Source: Haliotis asinina
Taxonomy: Eukaryota; Mollusca; Gastropoda; Lepetellida; Haliotidae
NCBI RefSeq assembly: GCF_037392515.1
Contig: NC_090288.1
Location: 10,271,969 to 10,335,968, forward strand
Direction: 5' to 3'
DNA length: 64,000 nucleotides
Shown here: in pieces, positions 12,528-23,339 of the stretch
Position numbering within the stretch: the first letter of the stretch is position 1
Layout: every line of letters starts with the position of its first letter
Program-made: the position numbers and the translations under genes
The notes under the pieces: model-generated
Databases searched by the model: none
Seen by the model: the letters and a program-made list of their open reading frames with translations, nothing else
What the model was told of the DNA's origin: nothing

Positions 12528-13694
12528 CTTCAGATGGCAAGATGCGTTGCTACACTTCACGACAAACTCTCGTAGTTGATGTTCTTAGAGTGTTCACTCT
12601 GAATAGTTGCCAGACTTCCTATTTCTAATGTTATAACAAGCGCTGTATTCTGTAAAAGTAATTGTTGAAATTGCCTGGAAGTGTTTTCAAATAAATATTT
12701 CCTGTGGTGGTAATCAGGAAAATAACAAGACAATGTGGAATGACATGTAGTTACCATGGGAGACCAAATAAAATGGAAATTTGGAACCAAATCTTGTAAA
12801 CATTGGCATGATGGCTTTCGTCAGTCAATCACAGGACGTCTTAAAACAGTACATGCGAGAATGTTCCGTATTTTTTGTTTCATTTTGACCATTTCTGAGA
12901 TCGATGTAAATTTGAGGAGGGGTGAGGGGTGTAATGTCGAAAGGGAATCGGAAGTGTTTGCTAACTGTGTGCTGAGTTTATATTTCTAACACGGAGAGCC
13001 AACCAGCGAAACCTACACAATGTGTCGAGTTTCGGAACCCCAGTTGCGGCACAATCAGTAACCTATTCTAGCGGTAATGTATAGGGAGTGAATTGCCGTA
13101 CCTTTGCGTCCGTGGTAAATGGCATTTCGCGGGAAAATGGCTACCATTATCAAGCGAAGTGAAAATGACGTACATACATTAAATGCTTATTTGCTTTACC
13201 CAGAGTCGTGTCTTTTTATAATAGTAAAGGGAAGCAACTCTTGCTGAAACGTGGGTCTTGATTCAGTAGTCCGGATAATTCGCAATCCGGACGAATTTGC
13301 TGAAAAACACAACTATCCGGATTAACGAGGCTTCATTGTACATCTTCTAGTACTGCTACGTGGTAGTTTATTCTGCCTGACGCTGGACAAGGGTTTGATT
13401 ACTACATCACAATTTCTGCGTTACAGAGAAAATGCAATTCCAAATATAACATGTCGTACATTTGACTATGTACTGAATATTAAATCGCATTGTGTATTCA
13501 CATCAAACCTTTGGTTGACTAATCCAACAGTACACAGAGCCAGAGAGGAAATTCAACTGGCGTATTTAGTCTTGGGGTGCAATAGTGTGCAAGACCAACA
13601 ATAACGCCTGGAATCAGGAATGTGTATGCAAAGTGAAAGAGAAACAATTTAACAATAATAGATGCATCAGTACCCATGGATACAACATTCATGG
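12528..13694. other. 3' flank of the IgGFc gene; no further gene
   Basis: The part near 13565-13690 resembles the sequence just after the stop codon of the inverted copy at 44868-44980 (shared TTATTGTTGGTCTTG and AATTGTTT blocks), so the duplication includes the 3' flank. No AATAAA was found close to the stop codon. No other gene was recognised. Confidence 0.5.
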
Positions 13695-16600
13695 CTAAAA
13701 GGCTCTTTTCAGGTGCCTAATTATTCGTGGAATGTCTCCAATGAACATAATAACGCAACACAAAGTGAGAAATGTACAGCCTGTTGCCCCAAAAGTCTTT
13801 GACGAAGGCCTGTCATCAGGCGCACTTATCTTTCTCCTCTTCGCTTTGGACGTTTGGTTTGGGAGGATCCGGAGGTCTGCTTGCAGATACTTTATGATTA
13901 TCTGAAGTTCCTCAAGGGTCATATTCTGATATATATTGTTAGATTCCCCTTGACATGAACAACTTTGTCGCGGGTCCACGTTACCAGCTACCGTTGTTTC
14001 ATCAGCACCTGAAGCGGAGAGAGTTGTGTCCATGCTGATCGTGGTTTCTGCTTCAGTATTTAAAGAAGTGGTAATAGCAGTTGGAGCAGCTCTCGTAGTT
14101 GTGGGCGGAGTTGTCGATGTTGTTGTTGCAGTGGTAGTAGATGTACTGGATGAGGTACTCACAGATGTCGTGATAATGTTTGTGGTAGTAGAATCTGTTG
14201 TGGGTGTCGAAAATGTGCTTGACTGACAATTTGTATTTTTCTCTTTTGTATGAATCCAATTCTGTAAAGAAAGAATATTGAAGTATATTCAGTTTTGTGT
14301 AAATACTTTGTCAGCCTAGCATTTGCAATGCTTCATTTTGCCAGTCAACCCTGAATGAAATCTGAAGGCCCAAACAAAATAAAATGAAAACAGGCTCCAC
14401 TGTAACAATTTCACAATGTTCTGACAAAATCCGTTAGCGAAACCTATGATGCAGAGAGAATTTGGAATTTCTATGAGCAAAGCGCTGAAATACCAGGAGG
14501 TAAATTATCGTAACAAGATGGATCATGGGTGATAAAGATAAAATGTATACATAAGATTCCAGTTGAAAAAATAACAGATACTTTACTCAAGGTCTGCAAA
14601 TATTTCAAACTGTTGGCGCCCCGGCCGGTGGTTATTTCAAAGTGCTTATGAGGCCGTAGGAAGTGCAAAAATGCAGCCTAAAATTTCTATTCGGAGCTAC
14701 TGTCATGATTCTTTAGATCTGATGTTAATGACTTTATCAAGGAAGTAATTGATGTTTGTAGTCCCTTACCTCATTTATTGGAGTTAAATTCATTCCGACT
14801 GCTGAACAGAAGGCACCTGTACCTTTACTCTTCTGGAATATGTATACAGCAAACACATCCCTGACACTTTGTATGACGTAATAGCCTTTGGGAAGAAGAA
14901 TGCATCCAGATGTCATGTTCGTGTGCATGACACTGACCCAGTTCTGTATATCTAGGGGTTGTGAGTTTAGCATTAAAGTTGATTTGAAGGACGAATCAAT
15001 GACGACAATTACATACGCAGAACTCTTTTTGGAAGGAAACCGGAAGCTGTATTGATATTGCCACTGGGTGTTGGGATGAACAATCATCATACAGGGATCA
15101 AAGGTTTTTGTAACTGTCACAAACTTTACGAGCAATATTGCTTCATTCGACGTGACCTCAACAGGATCTGTTGCCGAAATCGTTGTTTCCAACCAGTCCC
15201 CTTCTTTTTCAAGGCGGTAAATTGAACCACCCACATGTACAGTTGTGTTTGGGGTGCTTGCAAGAATGCGATACAGGTCCTTGGATGTGTTCGTCTTTTC
15301 TGGGGAGAGAACGGACACAAAATGTTTCCCCCATGTAGTAACTGGGGTCATCTGTTGCGCAAGGTGATCTTTTGTTTTTGTAGTGTCCAAGTAGGATTTC
15401 TGTGCCCCTGCTATCACAGCAACTGGTTTAGTTGAGGACACATACGTTCCCGTCAGGTCCTTGTCGTTTTGCATCTGAATAACTTCATGCTTCTGTAGGG
15501 TTACATTTATCACACGTGGATTCAGAATGGTGATACCATTATACTGTAATGTAGTCAGACCAGGTGGGAACTCTATGGTTACTGAAGTATCGGCGGATGA
15601 GGACGTCACTGAGAATTGTGTCTTATCATCTTTACTCTGGTATGTCACCACATAGAAACTGTATCCGAATTCCTGAACGGGTAGTGCGAGATATACATCC
15701 ATTGAATCTTCTCCAAAATCCACAGCAAGAACATTAACGTCATTATTAGAAATGATACGTACGACTTTATCCATTATCCCACTCCCTGACAACTGGATGC
15801 CTTCCTCTAGGCAAATGTAACCGCCTTCAGCGCTGGTGATGTTCACAATTTCTGTAAAGTTGATGCTCTGAGACAGACTGGTGACCTGCACAGACGCTAC
15901 GCTCAGAACGGTCGTAATGATGATACATTGTTGTTTTGGCTTGTTGGGATTTAACACATTTTCTGGAAAGGTAACCAGGAATTCCTTTCCGCTGCTGTTG
16001 TTTCCATTTGCTAGGTAATAAAGAGGTATTTTATGTAGAAACGAGTTTCAGTAATAACAGACTCGTACAACTTTCATGATAAAATTGTTCATGTCATGCA
16101 CATATTTAAAAAAATATGAAATATCCAAAGGCTTGAAAATCTTAAACAGATCCAAGCTTGTCGTCTGATTCATTTGTCTATAATTAGTCAACCATGGAGT
16201 CAGTTTAAACCTTTGATCTGACAATTTACTTTCCTCGGGCGTAGTATTGTTATGAAAGTGAGCATTTGTCTCAATATATAAATACTATGACAAACCAGTC
16301 ACCGAAGGCAAGGAAGCACATGTGCCCATTGTACTCCTGTTCCAGGGACGCTGTGTGAACTGCATTTTGTCGTTTTGACAATTCAGCGCTAACAAAGTGC
16401 GAGTTCACCGAAAGATAATCTCATGTTGACATTAAGATGCGATGCGCATTTTATGACCTAACTCAAAAACTGAAATAAAACAGGTGTTAAATTGTGTCTT
16501 TTGTTTGTGCCTGAACAAAATGGTCATCTTTAATGATAAGTCTTATAAATAATAAACTTACACATTCCGAAAGTTTCTACAGGGATGTGAAACATTTGAG

Positions 16601-16993
16601 ACTATATTAGATCACAGTAAGTACAATACTATATTGGAGGAGGATTACTCAGTGAAACAAACAGTATGAGAAATGTAAAATAGACGTGAAAATGATATGG
16701 AAGGAATCATTGGAGATCAGCGATGACATTATATAAAATCGTGAAGAAAATACTGTGCTAAAAAGTTGGACTACATAAATAACAGTAATAATAATTATTC
16801 ATTTAGAGAGGGTTATTCAACAAAACATGCTCAATGAAACATATAAGACAAAATGATATGAAGGAATAATTGAAAATCATTAAATCAAACATAATATTGC
16901 CATGAAATCACAAGTGTAAAGTTTTACTGTCAGCCGTGGCACTGTCTTACCGTTATTTCCCACAACACAGAGACACATCAGTAGCAGGAGCAT
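13695..16993 (-). CDS. IgGFc-binding-domain secreted/membrane protein, 3 exons
   Basis: Minus-strand exons are 16951-16993 (signal peptide), 14770-16010 and 13695-14261. Donors are GTAAGA and GTAAGG, acceptors CTAG and TTTACAG, intron phases 1 and 0. Spliced product: 616 residues. Residues 1-12 (MLLLLMCLCVVG) are a short signal peptide. About residues 22-428 match the IgGFc-binding N-terminal domain seen in FcGBP-like proteins (GKEFLVTF near the start, then TYVSSTKPVAVIAG and QQMTPVTTWGKHFVSV). Residues about 446-515 are a Thr/Ser stalk likely to be O-glycosylated, CSC is at 529-531, an amphipathic stretch (LEELQIIIKYLQ) follows, then a basic cluster KAKRRK near 567, and a hydrophobic stretch near 590-604 with a basic tail, suggesting membrane anchoring. 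Family members are usually secreted or surface adhesive proteins. The ligand here is unknown. A relict inverted copy lies at 42897-44867. Confidence 0.9.
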
Positions 16994-17052
16994 GTTGACT
17001 GTCCCGCTGCTTCACGACAACTAAGTCAGCGCTCTCTCGTTTTGTTCATATT

Positions 17053-17075
17053 GTCAATACCTTTAGCATATTGAC
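17053..17075. promoter_or_regulatory. palindromic motif upstream of IgGFc gene
   Basis: A perfect 7-bp inverted repeat GTCAATA-N9-TATTGAC lies about 60 bp upstream of the ATG at 16993. The same motif with the same 9-bp spacer is kept at 41057-41079 upstream of the inverted copy, embedded in conserved flanks (GCGTCAATATGCTAA). It could be a transcription-factor site or core-promoter element. No TATA box is evident. Confidence 0.45.
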
Positions 17076-17099
17076 GCATTGCGCCATTGCGCTCTGTAC

Positions 17100-17850
17100 A
17101 CCGTCGGTTTGGTCATCGTATTGTCAGTGTACATCTGTTTCAGCTCAGTTTCGCTAAGTTGAAAAGCAACCTCTTTCCTTGCTATTGATATATGACGAAA
17201 ATGTATTTAAATGGAGGTTGTCCCGCCATAGTGTGATGAATGGGGAAACCACTGTGGGAAGCTGATTCGGATGACTAATCAGCAAGCTACACAGCTTACT
17301 CGCTCATGTAGCGAACTGCATGGTGGTTTTATTCGTATATAGGCAGTGGGTCTGTCTGGTGGTAAAGTCGTTGCCCCTTCACGATGATACAGGTTAGATT
17401 CCCCATATTGGATACTACGTGTGAACTCTCTTGCTATGATTGGTATAAGTGGCGTAAAAAGCGCGCGCGCTCGCGCGCTCTCGCGCACGCACACACACAC
17501 ACGGCCCATTCTCGTAATTAATAGCATTTCCAGAAATTATTGAGAACGTTGTTTTGGTAAATAGCCAACAGATATTTTAAAGTCTGTCACACATCGCAAG
17601 CAGCACATTAGTTTATGGTGTTCGTTATGTCTATATGTATTGATATATTTGGGCATGTCACCGTTGCGAGTAGATAAGGATAGGTTCATTGATTGTCAGT
17701 CAGACACTGACTTAACAGTGTTTGTTTTTTGTGACTGTGTCATAGTGAAACAAAGCGCCAGGAGCAATGCCTATTCCCTTGAGTAGTCTGCAAGAGAAAT
17801 GGCTCTCAGAGACCATTCCAGTGTCCCATTCCTCCAAGCGATCGTGAAGC
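17100..17850. other. 5' flank of IgGFc gene with dispersed repeat
   Basis: Includes GC/CA microsatellite sequence at 17459-17502. The segment 17503-17585 (TTCTCGTAATTAATAGCATT onward) is repeated at 25655-25732, also beside a CA array. No gene recognised. Confidence 0.55.
17503..17585 (+). repeat. dispersed repeat R1, copy 1
   Basis: About 80 bp (from CCCATTCTCGTAATTAATAG to ACAGATATTTTAAAGTC) with a close second copy at 25651-25732. Both copies directly follow a CA-type microsatellite, so they are probably the same end of one transposon family. Confidence 0.8.
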
Positions 17851-18422
17851 TGCGACAGTCGTATGTCGATGTAAAAGTATGGGAGTTGCACTACGACAGT
17901 CGTATGTCTATGTCAAAGTATGGGAGTTGCGCTACGACAGTCGTATGTCTATGTTAAAGTATGGGAGTTGCGCTACGACAGTCGTATGTCTATGTTAAAG
18001 TATGGGAGTTGCGCTACGACAGTCGTATGTCTATGTTAAAGTATGGGAGTTGCGCTACGACAGTCGTATGTCTATGTTAAAGTATGGGAGTTGCGCTACG
18101 ACAGTCGTATGTCTATGTTAAAGTATGGGAGTTGCGCTACGACAGTCGTATGTCTATGTCAAAGTATGGGAGTTGCGCTACGACAGTCGTATGTCTATGT
18201 TAAAGTATGGGAGTTGCGCTACGACAGTCGTATGTCTATGTTAAAGTATGGGAGTTGCGCTACGACAGTCGTATGTCTATGTTAAAGTATGGGAGTTGCG
18301 CTACGACAGTCGTATGTCTATTTTAAAGTATGGGAGTTGCGCTACGACAGTCGTATGTCTATGTCAAAGTATGGGAGTTGCGCTACGACAGTCGTATGTC
18401 TATGTTAAAGTATGGGAGTTAC
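17851..18422 (+). repeat. 41-bp minisatellite, ~14 copies
   Basis: The unit contains GCTACGACAGTCGTATGTC and TATGTTAAAGTATGGGAG; most copies are nearly identical (C/T change in GTYAAAG). Each unit holds a short palindrome ACGAC-A-GTCGT. Because 41 is not a multiple of three, one reading frame passes through all three phases every three units, and the plus strand stays open for hundreds of bases. This apparent coding potential is an artefact of the repeat. Confidence 0.97.
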
Positions 18423-18954
18423 GATCATCTTAGTGCCATGACTGCTTTGTGGAACAGGACCCCGACCCACAAGGGACGCCGCTAGTGCCTACAATAAAAC
18501 AGGTTTTCGGCGTACACGTTTTTCATCGCTTGATAATATAATGTAAACAAAATCCATTGCCGTGTAGCAATCTGTAGCCTGTTTTTAAAATTAAATTGTC
18601 CTCTGTATTTAAAAAGGGTGATTTAGATTATTTAGTTTTATATCTATGTATGCGATCTTCTAGCTGTTGTTTGACAGTTCTTTACTGGCAATGTATTATA
18701 ATTTCACTTACGAATCTGATGCTTGTTTTAGGCATGATATGGCTGAAATATTGCCGATGTGACAAAATCTTATGATGTCACTCACACGCTCATCGTATCA
18801 TGGCCAATTGTCAATTGCACTACCTGTAACTGTGATGTGGCCATGGCAGCTTTCAAGCAAAAATATTGAATCACGACAAGCTTCGTTTTTTATTCACGTG
18901 TAATAGGCGTCGTTCTCTCTTCTGTTTTCGTCTTCTTGCTTCTTGGCAGAAGGT
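18423..18954. other. intergenic, SINE-tail fragment near 18727
   Basis: 18727-18795 carries GATATGGCTGAAATATTGCC-GATGTGAC followed by TCACTCACACGCT, a degenerate tail like those at 29351-29402 and 45368-45420 (a third SINE type in this window). No gene recognised. Confidence 0.5.
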
Positions 18955-19220
18955 ACCCGTGAAGGTCCGGGGTAGAATAGGTCTTCAGGAACCCATGCTT
19001 GCCATAAAAAAGTTGACTTTATCGTAAGAGGCGGCTAGCGGCATCGAGTGGTCAGGCTAGGTGACTTGGTTGACATGTGTCATCGGTTCCCAATTTCACA
19101 GATCGATGCTCATGCTGTTGATCACTGGAATGTCTGACCCAGGCTCGATTACTTACAGACCAGCGCCATATTGCTGGAATATAGCTGAGTGCGGCGTAAA
19201 CCTACACTGACTCACTTACT
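18955..19220 (+). mobile_element. SINE-A, near full length
   Basis: Runs from ACCCGTGAAGGTCCGGGGTA to GAGTGCGGCGTAAACC plus a degenerate ACTC tail. All internal blocks are present. TCTTGGCAG before and TCTTGGCGG after look like a diverged target-site duplication. Confidence 0.93.
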
Positions 19221-19299
19221 CTTGGCGGTATAAGAATGTTGAGTTTGATTCTCAAGTGGATCACCTACACTTGATGCATTTTGTTACTTAGTACCCTCT

Positions 19300-19400
19300 T
19301 AGACAGTTTAATTCAGAGAAAAAATACTATAGAGATTTTTGTTGATCTTTCGAGGGCATTTGATAGTATATATACACAGTGGAATGTTATGTAAGCTTTT
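19300..19400 (+). mobile_element. LINE reverse-transcriptase fragment
   Basis: A short plus-strand frame reads IFVDLSRAFDSIY, the conserved D-x-x-x-A-F-D block of non-LTR reverse transcriptases. The frame is closed soon after by a stop. This is a decayed LINE fragment; the clade cannot be set from so little sequence. Confidence 0.65.
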
Positions 19401-19837
19401 TGACAAGGCGTTAAACCTCACAAGGCAAATACTTTATCACAAAGCAAACTTGAAACTGTTTCGTCTCGATACAAGGGATCACCTATCATCGGGTGTCTCC
19501 AACTCGACAAAAAGCACCTGTCGAACGCTCCTTGTTTACCCGATAGCGGTATCCGTGGAACTGAACCTTCAAGCGAGTACGTAAATCGCTGTGCCGACAC
19601 CATAATCGATGCCAAACAAAACAGTGATAGCTGTGATCCGCATGCTTCCGCGAACAACGGTGAGAAAAATCCATTTGGTATTGCTAACATGTATCATTCA
19701 TACCCCAAACTAACGCTAGCCTACCCTTTTCTGATATATATTGTGCCCAATATTTTTAGCTCCCGTTACCAGCTTTTGTGATTTTCTCATGTCTGAATAA
19801 TGATATTTATATTGTTACGGTTAAAAGTTGTTGTGAC

Positions 19838-20115
19838 AGGAGGTGAAAGAAATCCCCTCAGAACCAGCAAAATACAACACTGAAAAGTCTAAGATTTTCA
19901 ATAAGTTGCATTCAGCAAAAACACAGGCAAGATACAAAAGATTACTAAAGAGGTTTCATGTACTATACAACTGTGTCAGTTCTAAAGTAATGGGTCACAA
20001 ATATAATGTCAACTCACCGAAGTCTTGGTGTGAGAGTGAGAAACAGTTTTACAGAATGTAACACAGCGAGCAGTCAGTCAACGGTTGTGTAGGTCAAGCG
20101 TTGACGAAGGCAGTT
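19838..20115 (+). repeat. dispersed repeat R2, copy 1
   Basis: Aligns with 26075-26350 (blocks AGAACCAGCAAAATACAA, TCTAAAGTAATGGGTCACAA, GAATGTAACACAGCGAGC). The identity is moderate with indels. Both copies lie near LTR-like sequence (20557-21240 and 26450-26691), suggesting parts of one old element. An open frame of about 70 codons here is not conserved in the other copy. Confidence 0.75.
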
Positions 20116-20135
20116 TGATATTAGAAACGGTTTTG

Positions 20136-20165
20136 GGATTCGGGATTCGGGATTCGGGATTCGGA
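20136..20165 (+). repeat. ATTCGGG short tandem repeat
   Basis: Four consecutive GGGATTC units. Confidence 0.9.
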
Positions 20166-20194
20166 AAATCTTAATTTTTTTTCACAAATTTGAA

Positions 20195-20552
20195 TTTCTG
20201 TCTGTCTGTCTGTCTGCATGTATGTATGTATGTATATCTGTATGTATGTATGTATATATGTATGTATGTATCTATGCATATATCTATGTGTCTATCTATG
20301 TATCTATGCATCTAAGTATGTATCTATGTATCTATGTATGTATCTATGTATCATGTATCATGTATGCATCTATTGTATCTATGCATGTATCTATGTATGT
20401 ATCTATGCATGTATCTATGTATCTATGCATCTAAGTATGTATCTATGTTTCTATGTATGTATCTATGTATCCATGTATGTATGTATGTATGTATGTATGT
20501 ATGTATGTATGTATGTATGTATGTATGTATGTATGTATGTATGTATGTATCT
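20195..20552 (+). repeat. (ATGT/ATCT)n tetranucleotide array
   Basis: About 350 bp of TGTC, then ATGT and ATCT units. Long open frames rich in Met, Cys, Tyr and Val in this stretch are repeat artefacts. The array resumes at 21241 after the LTR-like insert. Confidence 0.97.
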
Positions 20553-20556
20553 AATG

Positions 20557-20803
20557 TTACGAGTATGTATTTTCTGTATATTTTGGTATTAATTAAGTAA
20601 TCATTTTCATTGGGTCACAACATTTCGGGTATAGCTATGATGGATCACATTTCGTTTCAATAGCTGGTCAACACTTTTAGTATTCTGGTTTTCCGGAATT
20701 TATCTGCTGCTAGTTTTCTATGTGTTTTCTTCCGGGAGACTTATTCTAGGACATTCTACAGCGTTGACGATTTTCGTTTGTGCCCGAACTTTCGGGAAAT
20801 GGC

Positions 20804-20848
<45 letters not shown>

Positions 20849-21240
20849 ATATATATGGGCTGGTTGCCGTGTTGAGGGCGACACTCATGATCACATTCAT
20901 TCATATTTGCTGGAGTTACATCTCTGCCACGCTTGATCATCAAAACCCGTCAACGCCTGACCTACATTATCTGCTGTCGCACCGATCGCTGTGTTGACAT
21001 TCTGCATAGTTGATTACCTCTCGTTCTGAGACTTTGGTGAGTGTCCTACTATATATATCTTGTGACCCACTGACTTAGATTTTGTCTCTCAGCATTGTTA
21101 TATTGACTTGTGACTTTGTATACCTTGCTCTCGTTGCATAATAATAATATCTGAATGTTTTAAACTTGTCTTTGTTCTGTTTTGCTGGTTCCCGGGGGAT
21201 TTCTTAAATTGTTGTCACGGTAAATTTTTAACCGTAACAC
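20557..21240. mobile_element. solo-LTR-like fossil inserted in a microsatellite
   Basis: The segment begins TGTTACGAGT and ends CCGTAACA, the TG...CA inverted ends usual for LTRs of the Gypsy/Metaviridae kind. It interrupts a tetranucleotide array that continues on both sides, so it is clearly an insertion of about 680 bp. It contains a TA/TG microsatellite at 20804-20856. A partial copy lies in the opposite orientation at 26450-26691. No internal coding region remains. Alternatively it could be a DNA element with short terminal inverted repeats. Confidence 0.45.
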
Positions 21241-21364
21241 TATGTATGTATTTATGTATCATGTATGTATCTATGAATCTATCTATGTATCTGTGTATGT
21301 ATCTATTTATCTATGCATGTATCTATGTATCTGTCTATGTATCTATCTATGTATCTATGTATCG
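21241..21364 (+). repeat. (ATGT/ATCT)n tetranucleotide array, right part
   Basis: Same unit composition as 20195-20552, from which it is separated by the LTR-like insert. Confidence 0.95.
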
Positions 21365-22569
21365 GGATTATAATCTTAAAAACATGAACATCACAATCCT
21401 ATCAAACAACCAAGCGATTTATTCTCTGTATATTTCAGAACATGCAAACAGATTCATCTTCGTTTTAGTCATAGAATGTTACAATCTAGGCCTAGTGATT
21501 GATTGATGTATTGAATGTCGCATACTATGCGCGTTGAGTTTCAAGCTGGATCGGCTGGACACGCTGAAAGGTTTCACTGTAAAATATGGTTTGGCATTTC
21601 GTCCTACAATGAACCAGTAACACTGACATGTGATGACAAAAGCCAATGAAAGCCAGAAAACCTTCTAGGTTTCCATTTCATGTTTTCCTATAATCTGTTC
21701 TTATTTCCTTAATATTTTGTTAAAACATATGACGTTTTATGATTCTGACGACAACACGAAACTGTAAGTTCAGATAAGTATTGTTTGTTATGTTTTTATC
21801 TTTATGAACTGTTTGGATTTGAGACTGCCTAAGAATGTGAAAGACTTTCGCTGCAGTTGCCATAGCTACAGGAGAAACCCAACTTAAGGTGAAATACCTA
21901 ATCTAATAACGATACTATAAGATCAATACAGAGATTGTTTTGCATTGACTGTTAGAATATGTCATCATATAGCTATATTGACTTGCTAATGTTTTCGCGC
22001 ATGATAAATTTTGTATGTGCCTTATTGTTGTTAGTTGCAGAACTTGGGCTTCTATTCACGGTGTCTTGCAAAGGATAATGCACCTAAGCATACTCAGTTG
22101 AAATGAATATCCTTCAAGAAAAGTAAGTGCAGTTACAAACAGCACAATAAAGTCTAAGACCATGTGTACTTTGTTTGGTGGTATGTTCGGTAGAGAAGAC
22201 ATGATATCATCAGGAGACGAAGAGAAGGAAGACGTTTATTGTCCTGTATGTAGGCTCATACAGAATCTGAGTATTTAACTCACAAAATCTGATGTCACAT
22301 CCAGTATTTCATCAATCTGGATAAATATATAGACCAGCTCCAATGACATCAATTTCCACGAAATGCTTCGAGAGAGTAGTGCTCTGATTTTTACTCAGAC
22401 CAAAACGTCTCAGAACAGTTCCATCCATTACAATCCGCCTTTCGCTTCAAGCTTGGAGTCGGGGATGCAGGAAACATATCGAAAATCACACATTTTATTG
22501 GCAAAAATGTTATCTGTGAACGTGAATTTAACATCTTGTTACGGACTGAAAAGGTTTGAACTGAAAGAC
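21365..22569. other. intergenic, no gene recognised
   Basis: No supported gene. The sequence from about 22360 may be the eroded upstream part of the LINE fragment that follows. Confidence 0.45.
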
Positions 22570-22862
22570 CACAGTTTCCTAGAGTAACTACATCTCCCTG
22601 GGAGGCACCGACCACCGACACTGGAGCCCCACATTGTTGCATACTCTTACCACCGCTGTTGTTAGTGTACCCAAATGACTTTGGTTGCCAGCATGATTGC
22701 TCTATAAGTTTGTAGACGACGTAACTCTTGTAGGCTTGTCGACAAACATACGCCACACCTACAAACAGGAAACCGTGATTGTCACAATCACTTACTGCTC
22801 AATGTTTCTAAAACTAAAGAAATGATTACTGATTTCAGAACACCTAAGCCTGGGAATTTATA
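22570..22862 (+). mobile_element. LINE reverse-transcriptase relic (Rex1/CR1-like)
   Basis: Three plus-strand pieces in different frames give consecutive RT blocks: TGAPHCCILLPPLLL (family TGAPQGCVLSPLLF), KFVDDVTLVGL from 22706 (the F/Y-A-D-D catalytic block, here FVDD), and NVSKTKEMITDFR from 22801. At least two frameshifts separate them. The pattern is that of a non-LTR retrotransposon of the CR1/Rex1 type; the clade is an inference. A 121-codon frame on the opposite strand (22391-22756) is a shadow of this element. Confidence 0.88.
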
Positions 22863-22869
22863 AGTCAAT

Positions 22870-23339
22870 GTCATCATGTTTTAGCTGCATATTTTAGTAT
22901 GTGTTCAATTATGTATGTCGCAGTACATTAACTCAGAAACGCTCTTTTATCTTTTTTTTATCCTATATTCATGTGTGCACAGCAAAATTCCCATTCAGAT
23001 TTTTCTTCTTTTTCTCTAAAATGCTTTGTACAGCAGGCTTTACGTGTAAAGATAGTTGTAAAATAGCGGTATGATTTCTTAGGGTAAAAAAGAAGAGAAT
23101 GCAATTTTTAGTGCTTTACTATATAGTACATGTACTTTTTGGTACAAACCCCATTCACTTTGCATTGGTTCATCTTCATATCAACTTTTTATGACATCAT
23201 TAGCTGTTGTAACATCATTATCCCTTGAAGGATTATCATATACTAATACGTACTGGGATTAATAGGGAAAACCTCGGCCCCGTCTTGATTATCCATATTC
23301 TCCGTCGTGAAACAATGACATCGGCAATTGTTGAATATT
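22870..23339. other. intergenic, no gene recognised
   Basis: AT-rich sequence without motif or repeat that I could place. Confidence 0.5.

Noticed and set aside
18043-18433. Repeat-protein-like frames
   Set aside because: Product of the 41-bp minisatellite, open in all three phases.
19418-19690. Minus-strand frame containing RHPMIGDPLY, like a pseudouridine synthase motif
   Set aside because: Only one short match, no other part of that family nearby, and the region follows LINE debris; most likely chance.
20218-20592. Open frames of up to 124 codons rich in Met, Cys and Tyr
   Set aside because: They lie wholly in the ATGT/ATCT array and all frames are open by repetition.
22391-22756. 121-codon minus-strand frame with Cys residues and splice-like ends
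   Set aside because: The plus strand of the same stretch encodes recognisable LINE reverse-transcriptase blocks, so the minus frame is its shadow.
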